Shown: piece after piece, positions 54,399-61,643 of the stretch
Position numbering within the stretch: the first letter of the stretch is position 1
Layout of the letters: every line of letters starts with the position of its first letter
The notes under the pieces: generated by a model
What the model saw: only the letters and a program-made list of their open reading frames with translations
Told to the model about the DNA's origin: nothing
Databases searched by the model: none
Position numbers and translations under genes: made by a program
From: OMIW01 sp044235645
Lineage (GTDB): Bacteria > Bdellovibrionota_C > UBA2361 > OMIW01
Length of the DNA: 64,000 nt
Direction: 5' to 3'
Assembly: GCA_044235645.1 (NCBI GenBank)
Contig: JBIIHQ010000007.1
Coordinates: 1 to 64,000, forward strand

Positions 54399-54418
54399 GG
54401 ACCCCTCAATGGGTTTTT
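54399..54418 (+). terminator. Possible weak terminator of the DsbA-like gene
   Basis: ACCC-CTCAAT-GGGT followed by TTTT, extended by G-T pairs. The stem is short, so this is tentative. Confidence 0.35.
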
Positions 54419-54530
54419 AGGATAGCTTCAAGCGGATGGAGGCGCTATCATTGCGATTCCATCCGCATCTCCCAAACGGCTCATGGCGCTTACTTTATCA
54501 TCCTCGGTCCAGAGTGCCCTCTCAAATTGC

Positions 54531-54560
54531 AATTTTCTGAGCTCCAAGGGTCAGAAAATT
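54531..54560. repeat. Perfect 10-bp inverted repeat
   Basis: AATTTTCTGA (54531-54540) and TCAGAAAATT (54551-54560) pair fully around a 10-base loop. It lies about 30 bases beyond the end of the minus-strand aminotransferase and may act as its terminator or as a 3' protective hairpin for either convergent gene. Confidence 0.6.
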
Positions 54561-54588
54561 CCACCTCAGTCGACCGATTGACAAAACT

Positions 54589-55761
54589 TTACAACAACAG
54601 CTTCTCAAGAATATCCAGTCCCTCAGCGAGTACCTCCTCGTCGCTGAGAAGGGAAAACGCTCCCCACACACCTGCTTCATGAACCCCGTAGAAATAGCCG
54701 GGATGCAGAACTACTCCATTCGTCGCCGCACGCTCAAAAAACCGCTCATCATTCCCACCCGTTGCTCGCCACTGCCCGTTGGGCACCAACTCAGCCATGG
54801 CCATCCATCCTCCTTGGGGTAGAGATACCCTCAACCAATGACGCTCACCGAGTAACTCCAGCGTCCTCCGACATCGAAGGGCGACCGATTGATTGACGGT
54901 GGCCAGATAGTGCTTCCCCTCCCGCATCATCGCGCCCATCAGGAACTGACTTAGTCCCGAGCAGCTTAAAAGAAGATCATTCGCATACACCAGTGGAGAG
55001 CCGTACTGCCTCCATGCTGCCTCATTCAACCCCATCCAGCCGACCTTCAGATCGGGTGCACAGAAGCTTTTTGAGATTCCATTGAGGAGGATAACAGGAT
55101 AGTCAGTTTCCATCGCACGGTAGTGACAGGTACGCTCTTTGCCGTGCAAAGCCTGCGCAAATACCTCATCGATGATAAGAGGTGGACGGTAGGGAAGATG
55201 TTTTAGCACTTCAATAATAGCGATTAGTTCATCAGCACCCACAATCGTGCCGGTGGGATTATTCGGACTGACAAGTACAACAGCTGCCACCGATTGATCG
55301 AGAAATCCCTCAAACGATTGAGGCGCATACCGCCACTGGGCATGACGCCGAAGCGGAACTCCACGGGTTGAGACTCCTCGTTGAAGCGCGAATTCATCGA
55401 GGAGGGGGTACGAAGGACTGGGGACCAGAATCGTACTCCCCGCGGGACAAAGGCTCTGCAAAAGCAATTGATAGCTCTCAGATGTGCTTGCGGTAATGAT
55501 AATACGTTCTGGCATCAGCTCGACCCGATGGTTGATGCGATACCATTCACTAATCGCATTCCGCGCATCACGTGAGCCTTGCGGGTCTGCTTGATAATCT
55601 CGATTCAAAAAATATCGGCGCGAAGCCTCAATAAGGAGCTCAGTCGAAAATGGCGGTAAAAACCCAATCGGATCCGCCCTCGAGAGATCAACAAGGGGCA
55701 GCCCCTCTGACTTCCTCAGTTCGATCGCTCGAGCGATGGCGTTATACCCTGTTTCCATCAT
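54589..55761 (-). CDS. Class I/II pyridoxal-phosphate aminotransferase
   Basis: A 390-aa fold-type I aminotransferase distinct from the one at 2182. Motifs: VDLSRADPIGFLPP at the start, TASTSESYQLLLQSL, VSPNNPTGTIV, IIDEVFAQ with the cofactor Asp, and the Schiff-base Lys in LNGISKSFCAPDLKVGW. It fits the aspartate/alanine aminotransferase branch. The start is one of two adjacent ATG codons at 55761. It is 66 bases from radC on the same strand. Substrate not determined. Confidence 0.87.
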   Translation of the reverse strand: MMETGYNAIARAIELRKSEGLPLVDLSRADPIGFLPPFSTELLIEASRRYFLNRDYQADPQGSRDARNAISEWYRINHRVELMPERIIITASTSESYQLLLQSLCPAGSTILVPSPSYPLLDEFALQRGVSTRGVPLRRHAQWRYAPQSFEGFLDQSVAAVVLVSPNNPTGTIVGADELIAIIEVLKHLPYRPPLIIDEVFAQALHGKERTCHYRAMETDYPVILLNGISKSFCAPDLKVGWMGLNEAAWRQYGSPLVYANDLLLSCSGLSQFLMGAMMREGKHYLATVNQSVALRCRRTLELLGERHWLRVSLPQGGWMAMAELVPNGQWRATGGNDERFFERAATNGVVLHPGYFYGVHEAGVWGAFSLLSDEEVLAEGLDILEKLLL

Positions 55762-55827
55762 ACTCTGTTTCCATCTGCGTCATGTCACCCTTGCGCCCCC
55801 CCTCTTTGTGCTCCAACCATGTCGTCA

Positions 55828-56466
55828 TCACTTTTGCATGATACTTCGGTGTCCATTAATGGAAACGATAATGTGGTCGAGAAGTCCAATCCCGAGGAGC
55901 TCCCCCGCCTGTTTGATCCGTTCGGTTATCGAGATATCCTGGGGGCTTGGACTCAACTCACCTGATGGATGATTGTGCGCGAGGATGATCGAACATGCTC
56001 TGTCCGTTATAGCATCGCTGAAAACCTCCCTCGGGTGCAAATGGCACATATTGGCGAGCCCGATAGTCACCACTCTGGTTGCGATCACTTCGTTGGCTCC
56101 GTTAAGAGTCAAACAAACGAGATGTTCCTGTTTCGCCTGACTAATGAAACCAACGAGCGGTGCAACATCGCTGGGGCTTTTCACCCGATACCCGCGGGGG
56201 GCGATCCGTCGCCGGGAGAACTCAACCGCCGCCTCGAGCTGCGCCGCCTTTGCCGAGCCGATACCCTTTATATTCCTCAAAGCAATACTGAGTTCCCCCT
56301 CCCGAGGGCTATTGAAGACCTCTAAAACGACTTCAGAAATCTGCGAAACATGCCGACCTCTCGTGCCAGATCCGAGCAAAACCGTGAGAAGCTCAGAATC
56401 TGAAAGGGCGTGGGCGCCCTGTTTCAGGAGTTTTTCTCGAGGTAGTGGCGCAGGGGAGGATTCCAT
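55828..56466 (-). CDS. radC: RadC-family JAB/MPN protein
   Basis: A 212-aa RadC protein. An N-terminal helix-hairpin-helix region (about 1-85) with HALSDSELLTVLLGSGT and NIKGIGSAKAAQLEAA is followed by the JAB domain with LNGANEVIATRVVTIG and the metal motif HNHPSGELSPSPQD. RadC proteins are widespread; the role in DNA repair is disputed. It is transcribed away from the Thg1-like gene and towards the aminotransferase, from which it is 66 bases distant. Confidence 0.93.
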   Translation of the reverse strand: MESSPAPLPREKLLKQGAHALSDSELLTVLLGSGTRGRHVSQISEVVLEVFNSPREGELSIALRNIKGIGSAKAAQLEAAVEFSRRRIAPRGYRVKSPSDVAPLVGFISQAKQEHLVCLTLNGANEVIATRVVTIGLANMCHLHPREVFSDAITDRACSIILAHNHPSGELSPSPQDISITERIKQAGELLGIGLLDHIIVSINGHRSIMQK

Positions 56467-56596
56467 CCGGTCGCTCGTGAGATAGCGTGACTAGGCAAGA
56501 GAATATGGCAGGAGGGTGGCGAACGATAATCGCTCCACCTTGACCTGTTATCGGCACGAGCCCATAGGAAGTTTCCATCGGTGAAGGGACCAGTTC

Positions 56597-57652
56597 ATGT
56601 TCAAGCTGCGACCGCAGGGCCATCGCGCACCTCAACGACCCGTTTCTCGCGGAGGGAGCGCTCCGTCTCATACCTCAACCAATCGAACGGGTGAAGCATC
56701 TATAATCCCCGCACGACCCTCCTCCCCTCCCCCACACCGCTCACCAGGACATATCTCGACGAACGGGCATCAACATACACGAGCAACCGGGCGCGGACTC
56801 GCCGAATTCGATCGAGCCCTCAGTAAGTTCGAGAATCTTCCTGATATCTCGTTTCTTCCGGATATGCACATCATCGTCCGACTTGACGCCCACAGGCTCG
56901 GGATCCACTGGGCATCATTTCCCGATGCTGACTATCCCCTCGGAGCCTCCTTTTCTCAGGGACTTCGTGCGGCCGCTGTTGCTCTGTTCACGAGTGGTAT
57001 CCGCATCCTCTTTATCTTTGCCCATGGCGATGAACTATCAGTAGCGATTGATCCACAAGAACTGATCAACGGAAGAAAAAAAGCGCGTCTCGTGTCGGGA
57101 CTTGCGAGTGCTGCATCGGTAGGACTGTGCACCGCGCTCGGTCGCGGAGCTCTTTTCCACGCAAAAGTGAGTGAGTTGCCCTCGAGCGACCATGTTATCG
57201 ATTACCTCCTCTGGCAGCGACTCGTTGCCCGGCGAAATACTATCGCTCGTTTCCTCTCTCTTAAACTAGCCGAGGCAGCACTACCCAAAAGCGAAGTAGA
57301 CCGAATCCTCACAAAGGCGGGGGAGGAGGAACGGCTCGCAACCCTGAGTCACTTTGGGCTCGATTACGCATCGCTAACACCCTACCAGCATCGGGGTGCC
57401 CTTCTCTGGTGGGCCTCTTCGCCCATCCCGTCCTCGATACGTATAGAGGGCCAGCCTTTCGGTATCGCCGAGTGTGTTGACCTCCCCGAGGAGGATGAGT
57501 TTGTCATGGGGATTAGGGCCATTCTTCGGGGGGTGAGTATAAGCACAGAAGGGGAGGCTCCTGTTTTTCAGCGAGAGCTCCCACGGGAAAATCTGACCAA
57601 CGACGATTTTGCGAGTGATGGCAACGATGAGTCAGAGGACGACACCGACTGA
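56597..57652 (+). CDS. Thg1-like 3'-5' RNA polymerase (TLP)
   Basis: A 351-aa protein with a Thg1-like catalytic domain. Thg1/TLP enzymes add nucleotides to tRNA 5' ends in the reverse direction; bacterial TLPs repair truncated tRNAs. Visible landmarks: FENLPDISFLPDMHIIVRLDAHRL with the first metal Asp (97), FIFAHGDELSVAID with the Asp-Glu pair (145-146, usually SDE), NGRKKARLVSGLASAASVG, and HVIDYLLWQRLVARRN (usually YFxWRQxDAxRN) keeping Trp, Arg and Asn. The usual FDaRv is FHAKV here. About 70 N-terminal residues are low-complexity and 60 C-terminal ones are acidic. The ATG at 56597 has a GAAGGGA box; a later start is possible. Confidence 0.75.
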   Translation: MFKLRPQGHRAPQRPVSRGGSAPSHTSTNRTGEASIIPARPSSPPPHRSPGHISTNGHQHTRATGRGLAEFDRALSKFENLPDISFLPDMHIIVRLDAHRLGIHWASFPDADYPLGASFSQGLRAAAVALFTSGIRILFIFAHGDELSVAIDPQELINGRKKARLVSGLASAASVGLCTALGRGALFHAKVSELPSSDHVIDYLLWQRLVARRNTIARFLSLKLAEAALPKSEVDRILTKAGEEERLATLSHFGLDYASLTPYQHRGALLWWASSPIPSSIRIEGQPFGIAECVDLPEEDEFVMGIRAILRGVSISTEGEAPVFQRELPRENLTNDDFASDGNDESEDDTD

Positions 57653-57718
57653 GTCTCAACTAAGCGCAAACATGCGCCCCACTCAATGATGAGGTCAACG
57701 TCTGCGCTTCGATGAGTT

Positions 57719-58213
57719 TTACGCGGCGCGCACCGACACTTTACGAACGCCCTTCTCGACACCCGCTTTCTTAGGCAGCACAAGGCGAAGGACACCATTC
57801 TTGAGTGTACAATCGATCGCTTCCTGATTTATCGCACAGCTCAGCGGTACAACCCGTTCAAATCGTCCGTACGAGGTTTCGTGGTAGGTTACCTCTCCCT
57901 CGGTCTTCTCTTCCTCGTATCGCTTCTCACCCTTGATGGTGAGATAATCGTCACCGAGAGAAATATCTATCTCCTTCTCTGATATTCCGGGCAATTCGCA
58001 TCGGACGACTATCTCCCTCTCACTCTCCTTGAGATCGAGCCGAGGCGAATAGGCAAGCCTTCGCTCGGATAGTTCAGAGGAGATATCTGAGGCAAATCCG
58101 GGGAAAAACCCCTCAAAGAGCCGATTAATTTCGGTTTGTAGTCGCGTTACTGGGTCTAATCGGATTAGCCCCTTCGTTTCTTCTCGCCACGGCACTAAAT
58201 CACGCAGTTTCAT
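57719..58213 (-). CDS. Small heat shock protein, Hsp20 family
   Basis: A 164-aa alpha-crystallin-type chaperone that holds unfolding proteins. The N-terminal arm (about 1-50) is followed by the core domain: PRLDLKESEREIVVRCELPGISEKEI, LTIKGEKR, the GRFERVVPL strand and the GVLRLVLPK motif near the C-terminus. A GGGAGG site lies 4 bases before the ATG. It is alone on its strand, convergent with the Thg1-like gene. Confidence 0.95.
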   Translation of the reverse strand: MKLRDLVPWREETKGLIRLDPVTRLQTEINRLFEGFFPGFASDISSELSERRLAYSPRLDLKESEREIVVRCELPGISEKEIDISLGDDYLTIKGEKRYEEEKTEGEVTYHETSYGRFERVVPLSCAINQEAIDCTLKNGVLRLVLPKKAGVEKGVRKVSVRAA

Positions 58214-58706
58214 AAAGCCTCCCTTTGCAAGTATTCACAACGACAGCTTGACTACCCAACTGGATGCAACAACCGACGCGAATATGCTCCCCCGACCCGG
58301 TGAGCAACAACCCGATCGACCATGCTGCTTCCACCTCTTAAGTAATCAGGGGACGGTAATCGGTCAATCAGACAAAATCTGCTCTGAGAATCTTGATTCG
58401 AAACGGTGCGTGGAGGGGAAAAACGTTCTCACTGCGCAAATAATTTATCACCCTTTCGTCGCGTATACTCGCTTGGAGGTTCACAAGCGGGGAATAATTA
58501 CGATACAAATGAACCGAATACATTCGAAAATAGAGCGGGATGTGAAAATGACTCTCCCCTCAATAAAAAAAATCGCCAAACAGCCGTTCCAAGAAGAGGG
58601 GAAATGAGCGACTGCTCATCTCTTACTCCCTCCTTTTGAACATCCCGCTGCTTGACGACCTAACTTCGATATTTATCCCTCACTCCCTCCTCAAGGGATA
58701 CCAACT
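58214..58706. other. Intergenic region between hsp20 and ssb
   Basis: A 493-base gap between two minus-strand genes, which must hold the hsp20 promoter. No inverted repeat of CIRCE type was recognised. A small ATGAGC-GACT-GCTCAT hairpin lies at about 58603-58618, closer to the ssb end. Short open frames are present but none is convincing. Confidence 0.5.
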
Positions 58707-59207
58707 TTAAAAGGGGATATCGTCATCATCGAACGAAATATCTCCTGATGGGGCGACTGTCGAAAGAGAGTCCGCGGTCTTGAGCGATGCAAAAACCCCC
58801 GGCGCATTCCCCACCTGGGCCATCGGCGTCTCATGCATTGGCGCTTCAGACAGATAGTCGCTATCAGAGCCGATCTCCTGCTTACTCCCGAGAAACATTA
58901 CCGAGTCCGCAACAACCTCGGTCGTGTACCTATCGCGCCCCTCTTTATCCTGCCATTTTCGGGTTTGTAGCTTACCCTCGATATACACCTGCCGACCCTT
59001 GCGCAGAAATCTCCCTGAATTCTCAGCTACCTTCCCAAAACACACGACTGAATGCCATTCGGTATGATCACTCCAGTTACCACTTTGATCTTTCCGACGA
59101 TCCTTTGTGGCAACCGTCATCGTACATATAGCAACTCCTGAATTTGCCTGCCGTACCTCTGGGTCCTTTCCCAGGTTACCGATAAGCAATACTTTATTCA
59201 GCGACAT
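58707..59207 (-). CDS. ssb: Single-stranded DNA-binding protein
   Basis: A 166-aa SSB. The OB-fold begins MSLNKVLLIGNLGKDPEVR and contains WHSVVCFGKVAENSGRFLRKG and YIEGKLQTRKWQDKEG; a flexible linker (about 115-158) leads to the acidic tip DDDDIPF that binds partner proteins. GGAGG precedes the ATG. It is not in the rpsF operon, where it often lies. Confidence 0.96.
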   Translation of the reverse strand: MSLNKVLLIGNLGKDPEVRQANSGVAICTMTVATKDRRKDQSGNWSDHTEWHSVVCFGKVAENSGRFLRKGRQVYIEGKLQTRKWQDKEGRDRYTTEVVADSVMFLGSKQEIGSDSDYLSEAPMHETPMAQVGNAPGVFASLKTADSLSTVAPSGDISFDDDDIPF

Positions 59208-59354
59208 AGTTCCTCCACTGGTTGTTTTTGAACGATTTGTTCAGTTATCTGAGCCTCTGCCCGAGGGTTTGGTCCTCTCATCCCTTTCAATTTATTTTCG
59301 ATTTATCAGAGGCTAAAGTTTCGCCTTGAGATATTCCTATTTCTTTCTCTCTTT

Positions 59355-60575
59355 CTATCCCCTTTTCACTAACGGCGATGCCAGTAGTTCCGCGAGCAGT
59401 CCGATGAGCTCCTCCTCTCGACCGACATCTATCGAAACTGCCGCCGCATGGGGGTGACATCCATCAACAAGCCCTCCCATCGAGCGGGCGACAAGTGGCA
59501 ACAACTCTGTGAGAGGAGCGGCAGCTCCTCCAGAGACCTGGGCGGCAATTCCCGTTGGCAGACGCATCGATACTTTTACCTGATTGAGCGGTACCGGTCC
59601 AATACCCGGGATAGCATTTGGGACTCTTTGAAATCCTACGAGGTACCGGTCAGGATCAACCCGGCCTTGCGCAATAAGGTCTTCACATACCAGCCCCACT
59701 GTCTTGACTCCAAAGTCAGAGCATGAATCGCCGAGCGAAAACCATTGTATGGGCGCCGTCAGATGATGCTGCAGAATAATCCCATCCTCCCCCCAGACCC
59801 CCTCAGCATATCGCCCACGCGCCTTCTCGGCCAGGTGGAGCATTCCCCTTATCTCGCCACTCAATAACCCCTTGAGCGCGAAATCGGGACCACCTCTCTG
59901 GTAATCAAATGCGCCGAGAGCATTCACACCGTCAACAATCGAGGTCAGGGAATAGTCGCCCTTCATGAACACTCCCCTTGCGTCCCGGGAAAGGGAGCCT
60001 CCCTCTAACGCGCGAGCCGACACGACGCGATTAAGTCCCTCATCTCGGTGCCCATCTCCAAGCCATCCTAAAACCCCTAACCACGTCAGGTCCCTGTTAT
60101 CTGGAGAGAGAGATTCAGCGAAGAGCGCGCAAACAGAAGCAGCACACGCCCCACGTGACCCATTAATTCCGAGAGTAATGGGGTTCAGGAGGAAAACTCG
60201 CGAGGACTGGGGGGCATGCCCCCTTCCCCATCCCTCCTCTAACTGGTGGTGATCGAGCAGGAGAAGCTTTCCATCCGGTGGGAGCAAACGGACAAACTGC
60301 GATATGACACCAGAGCCAAAGTCAGCAACAACGATAAGCCTCTCGTCACGTTCCTCGAGAATACGTCGAACCACCTCAGGGAACGGCTTTTCGAGGCAGT
60401 AACGGGCAACCCGCATGTTAAGACGGGCAAACGCCGCGGAGAGGATCGCCCCCGAAGCGATACCATCGGCGTCATTGTGATGAAAGACAAGACACGGCGA
60501 ATGCTGGTACTCTTCCCGAACCTTTTTGGCAGTATCGTTAACAGCTCTTATAAATTGTTCAATTACATCTGACAC
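59355..60575 (-). CDS. DHH-family phosphoesterase, RecJ-like
   Basis: A 406-aa DHH/DHHA1 phosphoesterase. Metal motifs: FHHNDADGIASG (about 31-42), VADFGSG, the DHH itself in LLDHHQ (about 106-111), GWLGDG, and the DHHA1-type GGLVDGCHPHAAAV near the C-terminus. The combination and the length of about 400 resemble the RecJ-like/GAN-type single-strand nucleases better known from archaea than bacterial RecJ (about 570 aa with an OB-fold). Substrate could be single-stranded DNA, RNA or oligonucleotides. It is 147 bases downstream of nothing on its strand and upstream of ssb. Confidence 0.8.
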   Translation of the reverse strand: MSDVIEQFIRAVNDTAKKVREEYQHSPCLVFHHNDADGIASGAILSAAFARLNMRVARYCLEKPFPEVVRRILEERDERLIVVADFGSGVISQFVRLLPPDGKLLLLDHHQLEEGWGRGHAPQSSRVFLLNPITLGINGSRGACAASVCALFAESLSPDNRDLTWLGVLGWLGDGHRDEGLNRVVSARALEGGSLSRDARGVFMKGDYSLTSIVDGVNALGAFDYQRGGPDFALKGLLSGEIRGMLHLAEKARGRYAEGVWGEDGIILQHHLTAPIQWFSLGDSCSDFGVKTVGLVCEDLIAQGRVDPDRYLVGFQRVPNAIPGIGPVPLNQVKVSMRLPTGIAAQVSGGAAAPLTELLPLVARSMGGLVDGCHPHAAAVSIDVGREEELIGLLAELLASPLVKRG

Positions 60576-60681
60576 TTATCCCCACCCTACCACAACGAGT
60601 ATCATCCGATAGCTGTTTGAAATATTTCCTTCCCCTCAAACAACCGACCATTCATCTATCATTGCACTAGTTCGCCGACAA

Positions 60682-60698
60682 CCCCTGAATAACAGGGG
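60682..60698. repeat. Perfect CCCCTG/CAGGGG hairpin
   Basis: CCCCTG (60682-60687) pairs with CAGGGG (60693-60698) around AATAA. It lies between divergent genes and could be an operator or part of an untranslated leader of the DHH transcript. Confidence 0.5.
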
Positions 60699-60769
60699 AT
60701 GATTGGTACCACCACTCACCACTCAGAGACTATCGGAGATCCGTGTTCTATTTATACCACAGATTTTCT

Positions 60770-60799
60770 TTGAAATTGGGAGCTCATGGTCGGTATAAT
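60770..60799 (+). promoter_or_regulatory. Sigma-70-like promoter
   Basis: TTGAAA (60770-60775) and a consensus TATAAT (60794-60799) are 18 bases apart. It points to the YceI-like gene, with a leader of about 115 bases. This is the best promoter seen in the window. Confidence 0.65.
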
Positions 60800-60919
60800 A
60801 ACGGTGTACTAGAAAGTTAGTTCTTGTTTTAGATTACCGATGCACCTGACTGAAGTCCCTTCAATGAGACCCTTTCAAGGAGCTATAAGCAAACCGTATT
60901 TGGGTTAAGAGGGGTTGTC

Positions 60920-61582
60920 ATGACCATTGTCTGTATCTCTCGCCGTGATTCATCGATCATAGCCGTTTTAACCACAGGTACCGTAGATGGAGCATCTCCT
61001 GTTTTTCCGACGCAGATTCTGCAAGAAAATACTGCCGTCACCTTCGGAATAAAAACCCGCTGGACAACAATAAACGGCTCTCTTGAGGGGTTCTCCGGTG
61101 TTGTTTCCCTCGACGAGTCGGCAGGAACAAAAATTCCTCACGGCCAGATCGTATTTCCGCTCGATAGAATTAGGACGAACACCCTCGCGGCCAATAGGTC
61201 ACTCCACTCTCTATGCCAGAGTCTTCATCACCCTCGAGCCCGGTTTACAATCTTAGGAATTGACGGGATCGACCATATCGAGCACCTCGGGGTAGGAGAC
61301 TCGATGCCCGTCCAGATTGATGGCGTTCTCACGATCAGGGCGGTCTCTCAGATGGTTTGGATCTTTGGCACTGTGAGACGAACCCCTTGTCACGTTTGCT
61401 TCTCGGGAGACGGTAGCTTTGACTGGCGCGAGTTCGGTATTGCCCTTCCCAAACGATACCTGCTCAGTGGGGTATCACCACTGGTGTCAATTCATGTTGA
61501 GACATCTCTGCCAGTTTACGGGAACCAGATTTCTTTTGAAGACAACGATAACGCCTCAACCGATCACTGGGCATCAACATAG
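60920..61582 (+). CDS. YceI-like domain protein (tentative)
   Basis: A 220-aa protein with the repeating beta pattern of the YceI lipocalin-like fold: KTRWTTINGSLEGFSGVVSLDE (strands 1-3), GQIVFPLDRIRTNTLAANRSL (the usual si-T-rd-L region), PRARFTILGI, and the GVLTIRA strand. YceI proteins bind polyisoprenoid chains; here no signal peptide is present, so it should be cytoplasmic, unlike E. coli YceI. The last 60 residues are unusual. It has a good promoter 120-150 bases upstream. Confidence 0.55.
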   Translation: MTIVCISRRDSSIIAVLTTGTVDGASPVFPTQILQENTAVTFGIKTRWTTINGSLEGFSGVVSLDESAGTKIPHGQIVFPLDRIRTNTLAANRSLHSLCQSLHHPRARFTILGIDGIDHIEHLGVGDSMPVQIDGVLTIRAVSQMVWIFGTVRRTPCHVCFSGDGSFDWREFGIALPKRYLLSGVSPLVSIHVETSLPVYGNQISFEDNDNASTDHWAST

Positions 61583-61643
61583 ACTGATGCCGAATCCACA
61601 AACAATTCTGATACCTGATTATCATGGGAGAAGGATCCGGCAA

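Larger units (their letters stand above)
60576..60919. other. Divergent intergenic region with promoter and hairpin
   Basis: A 344-base gap between the DHH gene and the YceI-like gene. It contains a perfect 6-bp hairpin (60682-60698) and a good sigma-70-type promoter (60770-60799) directed to the plus strand, both listed separately. No gene is seen. Confidence 0.6.
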
